Positions 35,318 through 43,999 are shown, numbered from the stretch's first letter. The stretch is 46,960 bases of DNA from Candidatus Siliceabacter maunaloa (GCA_024330185.1 JANDLV010000032.1:1-46960), one strand, 5' to 3'. The notes: generated from the sequence alone by a model not told the origin. Numbers and translations are program-made.

Positions 35318-35911
35318 CTACAGCGGCCCGATGCGCTCCGGCGGCCAGTACGTCGCGAACGCGCCGCCGATGATCCACTCCTCCGGCACCGGACCCCAGA
35401 AGCGCGAGTCGTCGGAGGCCCCCCGGTTGTCCCCCATCATGAAGTAGTGGTCCTCGGGGATCGTGATCTCCTCGGGGAAGTCGCACTCCGATCCGCCGCC
35501 GCAGGGCTCGGTGAAGGGCTCCACCTGCGGCTCGCCGTTGAGGATCACCTGCCCCCCCTCGACGGCGAGGGTGTCGCCCGGGCCGGCGACGACGCGCTTG
35601 ATGAAGTTGACATCTGCGCGCTCCTCGGTCGGCCGGCTGCACACCTCGCCGTCCTCGGTGGGCGCGCCGCACTCGTTGGTGTCGGCGCCCGCAGGCGGGT
35701 GGAACACGGTCACGTTGCCGACCTCCGGCTGCCCGAAGCGGGCGCCGAGGCGGTTGACCAGCACGCGCTGGCCGATCTCGAGCGTGGGCACCATCGACTC
35801 GCTCGGGATGCGGTAGGGCTTGACCAGCAACGCCTGGATCCCCAGCGCCAAGCCGAGGGCCACGGCGACGATGACGACGAGCTCGACGAGAGAGTTGCCG
35901 GCCTGCTTCAC
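35318..35911 (-). CDS. lepB: Signal peptidase I
   Basis: 197 aa. An N-terminal helix ([20 protein letters not shown], residues 8-27) anchors the enzyme. Ser39 (PSESMVPTL) is the nucleophile and Lys in [11 protein letters not shown] near 103 the general base; [16 protein letters not shown] near 160 is box E. It cuts signal peptides outside the membrane. Four cysteines in the loops ([23 protein letters not shown]) could form two disulphides, which is unusual for the family. GTG 35911 lies in a GTGA overlap with the rplS stop. Confidence 0.93.
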   Translation of the reverse strand: MKQAGNSLVELVVIVAVALGLALGIQALLVKPYRIPSESMVPTLEIGQRVLVNRLGARFGQPEVGNVTVFHPPAGADTNECGAPTEDGEVCSRPTEERADVNFIKRVVAGPGDTLAVEGGQVILNGEPQVEPFTEPCGGGSECDFPEEITIPEDHYFMMGDNRGASDDSRFWGPVPEEWIIGGAFATYWPPERIGPL

Positions 35912-36450
35912 GACGACGACGCGGTGCGCTCCTGCGAGCCCTCCGCGTCGCCCGAGCCGGCGGCGGCGGCCTGCGTCGCGCCGTCGGCGTCGGCCTGCTC
36001 GGCAGCGGCCTCCTCTGCGACCTCGTCCGCCTCGACGCCCTCGGCGTCGACCGCCTCGGGCTGGGCGGCGGCCTGGGCCTCGAGGGTGGCGGTGGGGTCG
36101 GGACCGGTGTAGCGACGCTCGCGCACGCGGGCGGCCTTGCCGACGCGGTCGCGCAGGTAGTAGAGCTTCGCGCGGCGCACGTCGCCGCGAGCGGCGACCT
36201 CGATCTTCTCGATCTTGGGCGAGTGCACGGGGAACGTCCGCTCCACGCCGACGCCGAAGGACTGCTTGCGCACGGTGAAGGTCTCGCGCGAGCCATGGCC
36301 CTGTCGCTTGATGACCACGCCCTCGAAGACCTGGGTGCGCCGTCGCGTCCCCTCGATGACCTGGAAGTGCACGCGCAGGCGATCGCCGGCCCGGAAGGCC
36401 GGAACCCGGCGCAGCTGATCGCGCTCGAGGCTTTCGATGACCGTGCTCAT
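35908..36450 (-). CDS. rplS: 50S ribosomal protein L19 with a long acidic tail
   Basis: 180 aa. The first 110 residues are ordinary L19 ([60 protein letters not shown]). The remaining 65-70 residues are a Glu/Asp/Ala-rich, Lys-free tail ([18 protein letters not shown] and similar), which is probably disordered. Bacterial L19 is usually 110-125 aa. ATG 36450 gives the standard start. It lies 63 bases after trmD and overlaps lepB. Confidence 0.95.
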   Translation of the reverse strand: MSTVIESLERDQLRRVPAFRAGDRLRVHFQVIEGTRRRTQVFEGVVIKRQGHGSRETFTVRKQSFGVGVERTFPVHSPKIEKIEVAARGDVRRAKLYYLRDRVGKAARVRERRYTGPDPTATLEAQAAAQPEAVDAEGVEADEVAEEAAAEQADADGATQAAAAGSGDAEGSQERTASSS

Positions 36451-36513
36451 GGCAAGAAGAACGCGTGGGGCGGGACGGCCTCCACGCGGATCGAGCATGG
36501 TAGCGCTCCGCCT

Positions 36514-37188
36514 TCAGGCGCCACCGCGTTCGATCGACCGCGCGCGGCGCCACTGGCGTATCTCCTCGTGGTGGCCCGAGAGGAGCACCTCGGGCACCTC
36601 CCAGCCGCGGTGGCGCGCCGGACGGGTGTAGTGCGGGTACTCGGGATGGCCCTCCAGCGCGGTGCTGAAGCTCTCCTCGACGGCGGAGTCGGCGTGGCCC
36701 AGCGCGCCCGGGAGCTTGCGCAGCACCGCATCGGCGACGACCATCGCCGCGAGCTCGCCGCCGCTGAGGACGTAGCGCCCGACCGACAGGGTGTCCGAGG
36801 CCAAGTGCTGGACGATGCGCTCGTCGAAGCCCTCGTAACGACCGCACAGCAGGGTCAACGCCGGCTCGGCGGCCAGCTCGTCCACGTAGGCGTCGTCGAG
36901 CATCCGCCCGCCGGGCGTCAGGGCGATGACGCGGCGGCGCAGGCGCAGCTCCGTCGGGTCCTCGCCGTAGTGTGCGCGCAACGCGGCGTCCATGACGTCC
37001 ACGCGCAGAACCATCCCCGCCCCGCCGCCGAAGGGCGTGTCATCGACCTGGCCGCCGGTCAACGGCGTGTGCTCACGCAGACCCAGCGTGCGCAGCTCGT
37101 GGCCCTCGGCCAGCACGTTGCGCACGTGACGCTGGCCGGCAAACCAGTCGAACCAGTCGGGGAACAGGGTGACGACGTCGAGCTGCAC
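36514..37188 (-). CDS. trmD: tRNA (guanine37-N1)-methyltransferase
   Basis: 224 aa. LDVVTLFPDWFDWF, TPFGGGAGMVLRVD, LLCGRYEGFDERIV near 115, YVLSGGELAAMVVADAVLR and HPEYPHYTRPARHRGWEVPE match TrmD of the SPOUT class, which binds AdoMet in a trefoil knot and methylates G37 next to the anticodon. ATG 37188 lies 3 bases after the rimM stop. Confidence 0.95.
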   Translation of the reverse strand: MQLDVVTLFPDWFDWFAGQRHVRNVLAEGHELRTLGLREHTPLTGGQVDDTPFGGGAGMVLRVDVMDAALRAHYGEDPTELRLRRRVIALTPGGRMLDDAYVDELAAEPALTLLCGRYEGFDERIVQHLASDTLSVGRYVLSGGELAAMVVADAVLRKLPGALGHADSAVEESFSTALEGHPEYPHYTRPARHRGWEVPEVLLSGHHEEIRQWRRARSIERGGA

Positions 37189-37191
37189 CGC

Positions 37192-37695
37192 TCAGGCCTT
37201 ATCCCCGAGGAACTCGGCGTCGACCTCGATGCGCCGCGCGGCCACGTCGATCCGCTTCACGGCGTCGGCGACCATGGGCACCAGCAGGCCGCCCTCGAGC
37301 TGCAGGGCCTCGCACGACGGCAGGGCGAGCAGCGCGGCGACGGTGCCCAGCTCCCGCTGGTCGGCCATCACCATGCAGCCCTCGAGGTCCTGCGCCCAGA
37401 ACTCGCCCTCCTCGAGCTCGGGCGCGGCGCCGCGCGGCGCGAGCAGCTCCCGGCCGCGCAGAGCCTCGATCGCGTCGCGGTCGGCGGCGAGCGCCAGGCG
37501 CAAGATCGGGCGCTCGTCGGTTCCCGCCCGGCGCACCACCTCCGTGTCGCTCTCTCCGACGCGCAGCGAGGTGCCCAGCGCCAGGAGCAGCGGCGTGGGC
37601 TGCGCCACGTGGAAGGAGCCGTCCAGGCCGTGGGGCCGCCCCACCCGCCCCGCGTGCAGCAGCTCGTCGGGGACTCGTCCGGAAGCGTCCTGCAC
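37192..37695 (-). CDS. rimM: 16S rRNA-processing protein RimM
   Basis: 167 aa. HAGRVGRPHGLDGSFHV at the N-terminus is the RimM beta-barrel start, and the C-terminal PRC-barrel contains EEGEFWAQDLEGCMVM and LLVPMVADAVKRIDV with the final EVDAEFL. RimM binds S19 and helps mature the 30S head. It is 6 bases after the KH gene and just before trmD, the usual order. Confidence 0.93.
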   Translation of the reverse strand: MQDASGRVPDELLHAGRVGRPHGLDGSFHVAQPTPLLLALGTSLRVGESDTEVVRRAGTDERPILRLALAADRDAIEALRGRELLAPRGAAPELEEGEFWAQDLEGCMVMADQRELGTVAALLALPSCEALQLEGGLLVPMVADAVKRIDVAARRIEVDAEFLGDKA

Positions 37696-37701
37696 GAGTC
37701 C

Positions 37702-37935
37702 TCACTCGACGATGTCGACGAGCACGCGCTTGCGCTCGCGTACGGCCGCGGCCTTGACCACGGTGCGCAACGCGTTGGCCGTGCGCCCGCCGCGGCCGAT
37801 GACCTTTCCGTAGTCGCCGTCGGCGACGGCCAGCTCGAACACCACGGTGCCGTCGTCCTCCTCGAACTGCTCGATACGAACCTGGTCGGGCTCGTCCACG
37901 AGCGCGCGGACCAGATAGAGGAGGAGGTCCTTCAC
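37702..37935 (-). CDS. khpA: KH-domain RNA-binding protein (KhpA/YlqC)
   Basis: 77 aa. The KH motif with the GxxG loop is DYGKVIGRGGRTANALRTVV near residue 45. GTG 37935 starts the conserved VKDLLLYLVRALVDEPDQV. KhpA-type proteins bind RNA and lie between rpsP and rimM in many Gram-positive bacteria, as here. The rpsP stop is 14 bases upstream. Confidence 0.9.
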   Translation of the reverse strand: MKDLLLYLVRALVDEPDQVRIEQFEEDDGTVVFELAVADGDYGKVIGRGGRTANALRTVVKAAAVRERKRVLVDIVE

Positions 37936-37949
37936 GCCGCCCGACGGCG

Positions 37950-38192
37950 CTAGGAGACGCCCTGGGTGCGCAGCAGCTTGCGGACCTGATCGGTCGGCTG
38001 CGCGCCGCGCTCCAGCCAGTGCCGCGCGCGGTCGCCGTTGACCGTGATGGAGGAGGGCTCGGTCTGCGGGTTGTACTGGCCCACCGTCTCGATGATGCGC
38101 CCGTCGCGGGGCGAACGCTGGTCGGCGACCACGATCCGCCAGATGGGGTTCTTCTTCCCGCCGACGCGGGTCAGTCTCATTCGGACGGCCAT
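37950..38192 (-). CDS. rpsP: 30S ribosomal protein S16
   Basis: 80 aa. AVRMRLTRVGGKKNPIWRIV and IIETVGQYNPQTEPSSITVN are the S16 signatures. ATG 38192 and the stop at 37950 give the usual length. It starts 43 bases after ffh and heads the rpsP-khpA-rimM-trmD group. Confidence 0.97.
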   Translation of the reverse strand: MAVRMRLTRVGGKKNPIWRIVVADQRSPRDGRIIETVGQYNPQTEPSSITVNGDRARHWLERGAQPTDQVRKLLRTQGVS

Positions 38193-38235
38193 GGCAGCGC
38201 ACGAGGGTAGCCGAAGGGACGAGGCAGCGTCGCTC

Positions 38236-39570
38236 CTAACGCCCGCCGCGCATGAGCGCGGCCATGTCGGGCATCTTGCCCTTGGTCATCTGCTTCATCA
38301 TCTTCTGCATCTGGGAGAACTGCTTGACGAGCTGGTTGACCGCCTGCACCGTCGTTCCCGAGCCGCGCGCGATGCGCAGCCGCCGGGAGCCCTTGATCAG
38401 CTCGGGCCGCCGGCGCTCCTCGGGGGTCATGGACAGGATGATCGCCTCGAGACGGTCCAGATCGGACTCGTCGACCTTGAGGTTCTTGAGCTGCTGGTCC
38501 TGGAAGCCGGGGATCATCCCCAGCAGCGAGGTCAGCGGGCCCATGCGGCGCATCGTCTTCATCTGACCCAGGAAGTCATCGAGCGTGAACTCGTTGCGGC
38601 GCAGCTTGCGCTCCAGCGCCTGGGCCTCGTCGGCGTCGATCTGGGACTCGGCGCGCTCGATGAACGACATGACGTCGCCCATCCCGAGGATCCGCTGGGA
38701 CATGCGGTCGGGGTGGAAGCGCTCGAACTGGTCGAGCTTCTCGCCCGTGGAGGCGAAGAGGATCGGCTTGCCGGTGACCGCCTTGACCGACAGGGCGGCG
38801 CCGCCGCGGGCGTCGCCGTCGAGCTTGGACATGACCACGCCGTCGAAGGCCACGGCCTGCGCGAACTGCTCGGCCACGTTGACGGCGTCCTGGCCCGTCA
38901 TGGCGTCGACGACCAGCAGCGTCGTGGTCGGCTTGGTGGCGTCGCGGATCTTGACCAGCTCGGCCATGAGCGCCTCGTCGACGTGCAAGCGGCCCGAGGT
39001 GTCGACGATGAGGACGTCCTTGCCGTCCATCTTGGCCCTGTCCAGCGCCCACCGGGCGATGTCGACGGGGTCGCGGTCGGTGCCCTGCTCGTAGACCTCG
39101 GCGCCGACCTGGCCGCCGACCTTGACGAGCTGGTCGACCGCCGCCGGGCGGTAGACGTCGCAGGCGGCCAGCGCGACGGAGGAACCGTGCTCGGCCTTGA
39201 GGAATCGGGCCAGCTTGGCCGTGGCGGTGGTCTTGCCCGAGCCCTGCAGGCCGGCCATGAGGATCACCGTGGGCGGGCGCGACGCGAACTCGGCTCGCTC
39301 GCTCTCGCCGCCCATGAGCGTGGTCAGCTCCTCGGCGACGATCTTGACCACCTGCTGGCCGGGGTTGAGCTGGCCGATGACCTCCTCGCCCAGCGCGCGC
39401 TCCTTCACGGTGGACGTGAACCGCTTGACCACCCTGAAGTTGACGTCGGCCTCCAGCAGCGCGAGGCGGATCTCGCGCATGGCCGCGTTGATGTCAGCCT
39501 CGGTCAGGGTCCCGCGCGCGCGGACGTCGCTCAGCGTCGCCTGGAGCTTCTCGGAGAGGGCGTCGAACAC
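38236..39570 (-). CDS. ffh: Signal recognition particle protein Ffh
   Basis: 444 aa. The NG domain has MAGLQGSGKTTATAKLA (G1) near 105, DTSGRLHVDEALM (G3), SKLDGDARGG (G4) and the final M domain with FDLDDFLGQM-type start and the Met-rich MQKMMKQMTKGKMPDM at the C-terminus that binds SRP RNA and signal peptides. I start at GTG 39570 (VFDALSEKLQATLSDVRARG), the conserved N-terminus; upstream residues in the frame belong to the methyltransferase region. ftsY, its receptor gene, is 2 kb upstream. Confidence 0.96.
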   Translation of the reverse strand: MFDALSEKLQATLSDVRARGTLTEADINAAMREIRLALLEADVNFRVVKRFTSTVKERALGEEVIGQLNPGQQVVKIVAEELTTLMGGESERAEFASRPPTVILMAGLQGSGKTTATAKLARFLKAEHGSSVALAACDVYRPAAVDQLVKVGGQVGAEVYEQGTDRDPVDIARWALDRAKMDGKDVLIVDTSGRLHVDEALMAELVKIRDATKPTTTLLVVDAMTGQDAVNVAEQFAQAVAFDGVVMSKLDGDARGGAALSVKAVTGKPILFASTGEKLDQFERFHPDRMSQRILGMGDVMSFIERAESQIDADEAQALERKLRRNEFTLDDFLGQMKTMRRMGPLTSLLGMIPGFQDQQLKNLKVDESDLDRLEAIILSMTPEERRRPELIKGSRRLRIARGSGTTVQAVNQLVKQFSQMQKMMKQMTKGKMPDMAALMRGGR

Positions 39571-39581
39571 TGCTGTCGAGT

Positions 39582-40217
39582 CTAGGCCCGGCGGATCAGC
39601 GTGATGCCGTCGCGCACGGTGAGCAGCACCTGCACGGTGCGCGGGTCGGCGGCGACGTGGTCGTTGAAGGCGCGGATGGCCCTTGCGGTGTCGTCGTCCG
39701 CGTCCGTGGCGGCACGCCCACCGGCCAGGGTGTTGTCGGCGGCGATGAGCCCGCGCGGCGCCAGCTTGGGCAGCACTGCCTCGTAGTAGTCGACGTAGCC
39801 GGCCTTGTCGGCGTCGATGAACACCAGGTCGAAGGGCCCGTCCAGCGCGGCGATGCTGTCCAGAGCCGGGCCGCGACGGATCTCGATCCTGTCGCCCGCG
39901 CCCGCGGCGTCGATGTGGCGCTGGGCGAAGTCGGCCCGCACGTCGTCCAGCTCGCAGGTGACGATGCGCCCACCCTCGGGCAGGGTCGCGACCATGCTCA
40001 GCGCGCTGTAGCCCGAGAAGGTGCCGACCTCGAGCACGAGCTGCGGGGCGGCGGCGGACACGAGCGTCTCGAGCAGCCGACCCTCGACCGGGCCGGTGAG
40101 CATCACAGTCGAGCCGAGCTCGTCGGCGGTCTCCCGCGCGACCGTCCGAAGATGCTGGGCGGGCGGGGTGACCTGCGCGTCGGCGTAGGCCGCGACGGTC
40201 TCGTCGATGAAGCTCAC
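39582..40217 (-). CDS. Class I O-methyltransferase
   Basis: 211 aa. VLEVGTFSGYSALSMVATLP near residue 60 is the AdoMet motif I, DLVFIDADKAGYVDYYEAVL near 130 the metal-binding region of catechol- and caffeoyl-CoA-type methyltransferases. GTG 40217 lies in a GTGA overlap with the SPFH-protein stop, so it is translationally coupled, and the ffh start is 11 bases downstream. The substrate is unknown. Confidence 0.9.
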   Translation of the reverse strand: MSFIDETVAAYADAQVTPPAQHLRTVARETADELGSTVMLTGPVEGRLLETLVSAAAPQLVLEVGTFSGYSALSMVATLPEGGRIVTCELDDVRADFAQRHIDAAGAGDRIEIRRGPALDSIAALDGPFDLVFIDADKAGYVDYYEAVLPKLAPRGLIAADNTLAGGRAATDADDDTARAIRAFNDHVAADPRTVQVLLTVRDGITLIRRA

Positions 40218-41107
40218 GAGGTCCCGGTGCCCTCCTTCCCGCCCCGGCCCAGCACCCCACCCAGGTCGCCCAGCGCCTGGGTGAACTCGGAGGGGATGAT
40301 CCACACCTTGCTGGCCTGCCCGTCGGCCAGCTCGGGCAGCATCTGCAGGTACTGGTAGGAGAGCAGCGCGTGATCGGGCTTGCCGTCGTGGATGGCCTTG
40401 AACACCGTGCCGATGGCCTCGGCCTCGCCCTGGGCGCGCAGGACCGCCGCCTCCTTGTCGCCCTGGGCGCGCAGGATGGCGGCCTGCTGCGCGCCCTCCG
40501 CGGAGAGGACCGCCGAGGCCTTCTCGCCCTCGGCGGTGAGGATGCTCGCGCGGCGATCGCGCTCGGCGCGCATCTGCTTCTCCATGGCCTCCTGGATGGA
40601 TCGGGGAGGCTCCACGGCCTTGAGCTCCACGCCGTTGACGCGTATCCCCCAGGGCCCCGTGCGCTCGTCGAGCACGATGCGCAGGCGGTCGTTGACCTGG
40701 TCGCGGCTGGTCAGCACCTGCTCCAGGGTCAGGGAGCCGATGATGTTGCGCAGCGTGGTGACGGTGAGCTGCTCGATGGCGGTCAGCGAGTTGGCGACCT
40801 CGTAGAGCTCGGACTTGGGCTCGGTGATGGTGAAGTACAGGACGGTGTCGACGCCCACCGAGACGTTGTCCTCGGTGATCACGGGCTGGGGCGGAAAGGA
40901 CACGACCTGCTCGCGCAGGTCGGTGAGCTGGCGCACCTTGTCGACGAACGGGATCACGATCGCCAAGCCCGGGCCCAGGGTGCGCTGGTAGCGCCCCAGG
41001 CGCTCCACCACGCCCGCGCGCGATTGGGGCACGATGCGCACCGTCCGCGCAGCCAGGAACAGCACCAGCACGGCGACCACGATCAGGGCGATCAGTCCAC
41101 CTGTCAT
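40214..41107 (-). CDS. SPFH/Band 7 membrane protein (QmcA/stomatin-like)
   Basis: 297 aa. An N-terminal helix (LIALIVVAVLVLFLAARTV) anchors the protein. The SPFH domain runs from residue about 20 to 190 (VVERLGRYQRTLGPGLAIVI, VDTVLYFTITEPKSELYEV, WGIRVNGVELKAVEPPRSIQ). A coiled-coil with EKQMRAERDRRASILTAEG and repeated AxxxAxLRAQG units follows. Such proteins form ring-like cages that organise membrane microdomains and FtsH. It follows the NfeD gene by 12 bases, the standard pairing. Confidence 0.93.
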   Translation of the reverse strand: MTGGLIALIVVAVLVLFLAARTVRIVPQSRAGVVERLGRYQRTLGPGLAIVIPFVDKVRQLTDLREQVVSFPPQPVITEDNVSVGVDTVLYFTITEPKSELYEVANSLTAIEQLTVTTLRNIIGSLTLEQVLTSRDQVNDRLRIVLDERTGPWGIRVNGVELKAVEPPRSIQEAMEKQMRAERDRRASILTAEGEKASAVLSAEGAQQAAILRAQGDKEAAVLRAQGEAEAIGTVFKAIHDGKPDHALLSYQYLQMLPELADGQASKVWIIPSEFTQALGDLGGVLGRGGKEGTGTS

Positions 41108-41119
41108 CTTCCTACCTCC

Positions 41120-41551
41120 TCACAGCTCGCTGACGAGCGCGGTCGCGCCCCGGATCTCCACCACGTGCACCCTGCGCCCGCTCTCGATGACCTCCTCGTC
41201 GAACGCGCGGGCGGTCCACACCTCGCCGGACAGGCGCACCGTGCCGGCGTTGGCGTCGTTGTCAACGGTCTGGACGACCATGGCCTCCTCGCCGATCAGC
41301 TTGTCGACCCCGGTGCGCAGCGACGGCCGCGTGCGCCGGTGGCGGCGGGCGATCGGACGCACGACGCCGAAGGACGCGACCGAGACCACGATGGCCAGCG
41401 TGAAGCTGAGCACGAGCGGGGCGCCGATCAGAGCGGCGACCATGCCGGCCAGCGCGCCCACCGCGAAGGGGGCGAGGAAGAAGCCCAGGGTGAGCACCTC
41501 GCCAACGGCGAGCAGGGCGGCGATGATGAGGAAGACGACCCAGGCGTCCAC
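41120..41551 (-). CDS. NfeD-family membrane protein
   Basis: 143 aa. Hydrophobic helices occupy residues about 3-75 (VVFLIIAALLAVGEVLTLGF, APFAVGALAGMVAALIGAPL, VLSFTLAIVVSVASFGVV), and the cytoplasmic C-terminal OB-fold is GEEAMVVQTVDNDANAGTV through RLSGEVWTARAFDEEV. NfeD partners SPFH proteins, and one follows 12 bases downstream. ATG 41551 is the natural start. Confidence 0.92.
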   Translation of the reverse strand: MDAWVVFLIIAALLAVGEVLTLGFFLAPFAVGALAGMVAALIGAPLVLSFTLAIVVSVASFGVVRPIARRHRRTRPSLRTGVDKLIGEEAMVVQTVDNDANAGTVRLSGEVWTARAFDEEVIESGRRVHVVEIRGATALVSEL

Positions 41552-41567
41552 GGGTCCACAGTAAACC

Positions 41568-41647
41568 GTTTCGCCTTGAGGTCATCGGGACCGAGGACCT
41601 ACGGCGACGTCACACATCGCAAGCGAGGATCGAAAGGCGACGTCACG
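41568..41647. repeat. Structured dispersed repeat, copy 4
   Basis: CGCC (41572-41575), TTG, AGGTC (41579-41583), 12-base loop, GACCT (41596-41600), AC, GGCG (41603-41606), then ACGTCACA. The inner stem differs from GGTCC/GGACC of copies 1-2, yet still pairs. A second ACGTCAC-type box follows at 41634-41645; on the minus strand it holds the TGA stop of ftsY. Confidence 0.65.
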
Positions 41648-42650
41648 GGGCGATGAGGGCCCGCGCGAAGTCGTCGGCGTCGAAGGGGCGCAGGTCCTCC
41701 AGCGCCTCCCCCACCCCGATGAGCTTCACGGGGATGCCCAGCTCGCCGGCGATGGCCAGCGCGATGCCGCCCTTGGCCGTGCCGTCCAGCTTGGTGAGCA
41801 CGACGCCGTCCACGGGGACGGCCCGGGAGAAGAGCTTGGCCTGGCGCAGGCCGTTCTGACCCGTGGTGGCGTCGACGGTGAGCAGCGTCTCGTGGGGAGC
41901 CGCGTCGAGCTGCTTGCCGATGACCCGGCGGATCTTGGTCAGCTCGTCCATGAGGTGGTCCTGGGTGTGCAGGCGCCCGGCGGTATCGATGATGACCACG
42001 TCCGCGCCCTGCTCGCGCCCGCGGCGCACCGCCTCGAAGGCCACCGAGCCGGGGTCGGCGCCCTCGCGGCCGGTGACGATCTCGCAGCCGGCGCGCTGCG
42101 CCCAGCCCTGGAGCTGCTCCACGGCGGCGGCGCGGAAGGTGTCGGCGGCGCCCAGGATCACCGTGCGGCCCAGCTCGCGCCGGAGGTGCCAGGCCAGCTT
42201 GCCGATGGTGGTCGTCTTGCCGGTGCCGTTGACGCCCACGGCCATGATCACCGTCGGCTTCGGGGAGAGATCGATGCGAACAGGGCTTTCGGTCCGGGCG
42301 ATGCCGGCCAGCAGCTCGGTCAGTCGGGCGCTGAGCGCCTCGCCGCCCTCCAGCCCGCCGTCCCGGGCCTCCTGCTCGAGCTGAGCTACGACCTTCGCCG
42401 TCGTGGAGGCGCCGACGTCGGCCATGATCAGCGCCTCCTCCAGGCGCTCCCAGGTGGCCTCGTCGACGGTCTCGAACAGGGTGGCCTGGATCTCGGCGCC
42501 CAGGGCCTGGCGGGTCTTGGAGAGGTTCTCGCGCAGCCGGCGGAAGAAGCGCCCGCGCCCACGCCCGCCCTCCTGCTCCTCGCCGCCGGCGTTGGCCGGA
42601 GGAGCCTCGCCGTCGGGCAGCACGAAGAGATCGGTCCACTCGCGGGGCAT
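41643..42650 (-). CDS. ftsY: Signal recognition particle receptor FtsY
   Basis: 335 aa. The N domain runs from FFRRLRENLSKTRQALG near 35, and the GTPase has GVNGTGKTTTIGKLAWHLRR near 135, DTAGRLHTQDHLMDEL near 225 and TKLDGTAKGGIALAI near 285. An acidic N-terminal extension of about 30 residues is short, as in Gram-positive FtsY. ATG 42650 opens MPREWTDLFVLPDG. It targets SRP-ribosome complexes to the membrane with Ffh. Confidence 0.95.
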   Translation of the reverse strand: MPREWTDLFVLPDGEAPPANAGGEEQEGGRGRGRFFRRLRENLSKTRQALGAEIQATLFETVDEATWERLEEALIMADVGASTTAKVVAQLEQEARDGGLEGGEALSARLTELLAGIARTESPVRIDLSPKPTVIMAVGVNGTGKTTTIGKLAWHLRRELGRTVILGAADTFRAAAVEQLQGWAQRAGCEIVTGREGADPGSVAFEAVRRGREQGADVVIIDTAGRLHTQDHLMDELTKIRRVIGKQLDAAPHETLLTVDATTGQNGLRQAKLFSRAVPVDGVVLTKLDGTAKGGIALAIAGELGIPVKLIGVGEALEDLRPFDADDFARALIAP

Positions 42651-42679
42651 GGGGCGGCGAGCGTACCCGCAGGGCCGGC

Positions 42680-43333
42680 TCAGGCGAGAAGGGCCGCGGC
42701 CACGTCGCGGACGTCCTCGCCCCGGACATCGGGCTCGGGGACGGTCGCACGCAGGATCCGCTCCCGTCGGGCCACCCACGCGGTGCGCAGCCCGGCGCGC
42801 CCGGCGCCCTCGACGTCCCACCAGTGCGCGGCGACCATGGTGACCTCCCGGGCCGCCACGCCGAGCTGCTCGACGGCGTGGCGGTAGGGCCGCGGGTCGG
42901 GCTTGAAGGCCTCCACGACGTCGGTGCCGGTGACCAGCTCGAAGCGGTCGCGCAGGCCGGCGCGCTCCAGCGCCGCCTCGGCGATCTCGACCGCGCTGTT
43001 GCTGAGCACCGCGAGACGGACGCCACGGGCACGCAGCAGGTCCAGCGCGCCGGGGACCTCCGGATAGGGCGGCATGCGCCTGGTCAGCTCCAGAGCGTCG
43101 TCGACGAGGCTCGCGTCCAGCCCCTGGAGGCGTACCCGCCGGTCCAGCGCGGCGTGCAGCAGCTCGGCGAAGGGCCGGTAGGTGCCGGTCAGCGTGGCGG
43201 TCATCCCCGCCATCACCGCGTCGTCCAGCGCCCGCAGCGCCAACGGACCCCGCTCGCTCCCCCACGGCCGCGAGATCGTCGCGATGTCCAGCAGCGTGCC
43301 GTTGAGGTCGAAGAGGACGGGGCCGGGCGCCAT
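42680..43333 (-). CDS. Haloacid dehalogenase type II-like HAD hydrolase
   Basis: 217 aa from ATG 43333 (TTG 43354 is an alternative). VLFDLNGTLLDIATI carries the nucleophile Asp, LAVLSNSAVEIAEAAL the motif II Ser-Asn, and EAFKPDPRPYRHAVEQLGV the motif III Lys; VAAHWWDVEGAGRAGL near 175 replaces the usual acidic motif IV and matches type II haloacid dehalogenases. It could dehalogenate 2-haloacids or act on another small substrate. It lies 29 bases upstream of ftsY. Confidence 0.85.
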   Translation of the reverse strand: MAPGPVLFDLNGTLLDIATISRPWGSERGPLALRALDDAVMAGMTATLTGTYRPFAELLHAALDRRVRLQGLDASLVDDALELTRRMPPYPEVPGALDLLRARGVRLAVLSNSAVEIAEAALERAGLRDRFELVTGTDVVEAFKPDPRPYRHAVEQLGVAAREVTMVAAHWWDVEGAGRAGLRTAWVARRERILRATVPEPDVRGEDVRDVAAALLA

Positions 43334-43346
43334 CGCCGTCGCCTTG

Positions 43347-43631
43347 TCAGCCAACGTATCCGACGTGCACTACTTCGGTTACGCCCTGCGCGGTCACACG
43401 CTCTCCTTCGGGGGTGGTGACGTAGAGAACACCGTCGCGGTTCAGCTTCTTTCCGGCCTCGTACACGAAGACGCAGGTGACGTGCCGACCGCGGCGCAGC
43501 CACGTGGCGTTCTCGGGGCCGTCGAAGAAGGCGCTTCCGCCCCAGTCATCAGCAACCGCCAGCTCCAGCAGATCGCGATCTGGGTCGTAGTCGGAGCTCG
43601 CGAACGTGTATGCGCCGATCGTCACCGCCAT
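43347..43631 (-). CDS. Small hypothetical protein downstream of a methyltransferase
   Basis: 94 aa, not recognised. It reads MAVTIGAYTFASSDYDPDRD, then LLELAVADDWGG, a GPENATWLRRGRHVTCVFV strand, and ends VTEVVHVGYVG; mostly beta in character. It is 8 bases after the preceding small gene and 13 bases before the dehalogenase-like gene. The N-terminal half has lower third-position GC than the ftsY side, as expected for imported DNA. Confidence 0.7.
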   Translation of the reverse strand: MAVTIGAYTFASSDYDPDRDLLELAVADDWGGSAFFDGPENATWLRRGRHVTCVFVYEAGKKLNRDGVLYVTTPEGERVTAQGVTEVVHVGYVG

Positions 43632-43639
43632 CTCGGGGA

Positions 43640-43990
43640 TCAGCCTACCTGCGGCGGGTTCTCGTCCACCATCGCGTTGTACACCCGTCCATCGCGACCG
43701 GACCACTCGACGACTATCCGTAGCCACCCCTCGGTTCGTGGCTCGTCTCGATAGAAGCGCTCACGCCCGACGAAAGGGTCGGGCGTCCGGAGCGTGCGCT
43801 GCGCTACGCCATCGCGCAGGCGCTGGACCGTGAGGTCTCGGCCCTGCTTGTCCATGTACGTCCAGTCGCTCGGCCAGAGGGCTACGACGCGCCGTCGATT
43901 CGGCGGTACGTCGAACTCATCCGGGTCCCAGACCGCCCACAGCGGCTGCCGGTCGCGCAACGACGCAGCGTGAGGGCTCGGCTCGCCCAC
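43640..43990 (-). CDS. Small hypothetical protein directly behind the methyltransferase
   Basis: 116 aa, not recognised. It starts at GTG 43990, ten bases after the methyltransferase stop at 44000, so it is co-transcribed. Features are a Trp-rich start (LWAVWDPDEFDVPPNRRR), VVALWPSDWTYMDKQGRDLT, and LRIVVEWSGRDGRVYNAMVD with a final ENPPQVG. It may be a further part of the restriction-modification locus. Confidence 0.72.
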   Translation of the reverse strand: MGEPSPHAASLRDRQPLWAVWDPDEFDVPPNRRRVVALWPSDWTYMDKQGRDLTVQRLRDGVAQRTLRTPDPFVGRERFYRDEPRTEGWLRIVVEWSGRDGRVYNAMVDENPPQVG

Positions 43991-43999
43991 GTGCGGCCA

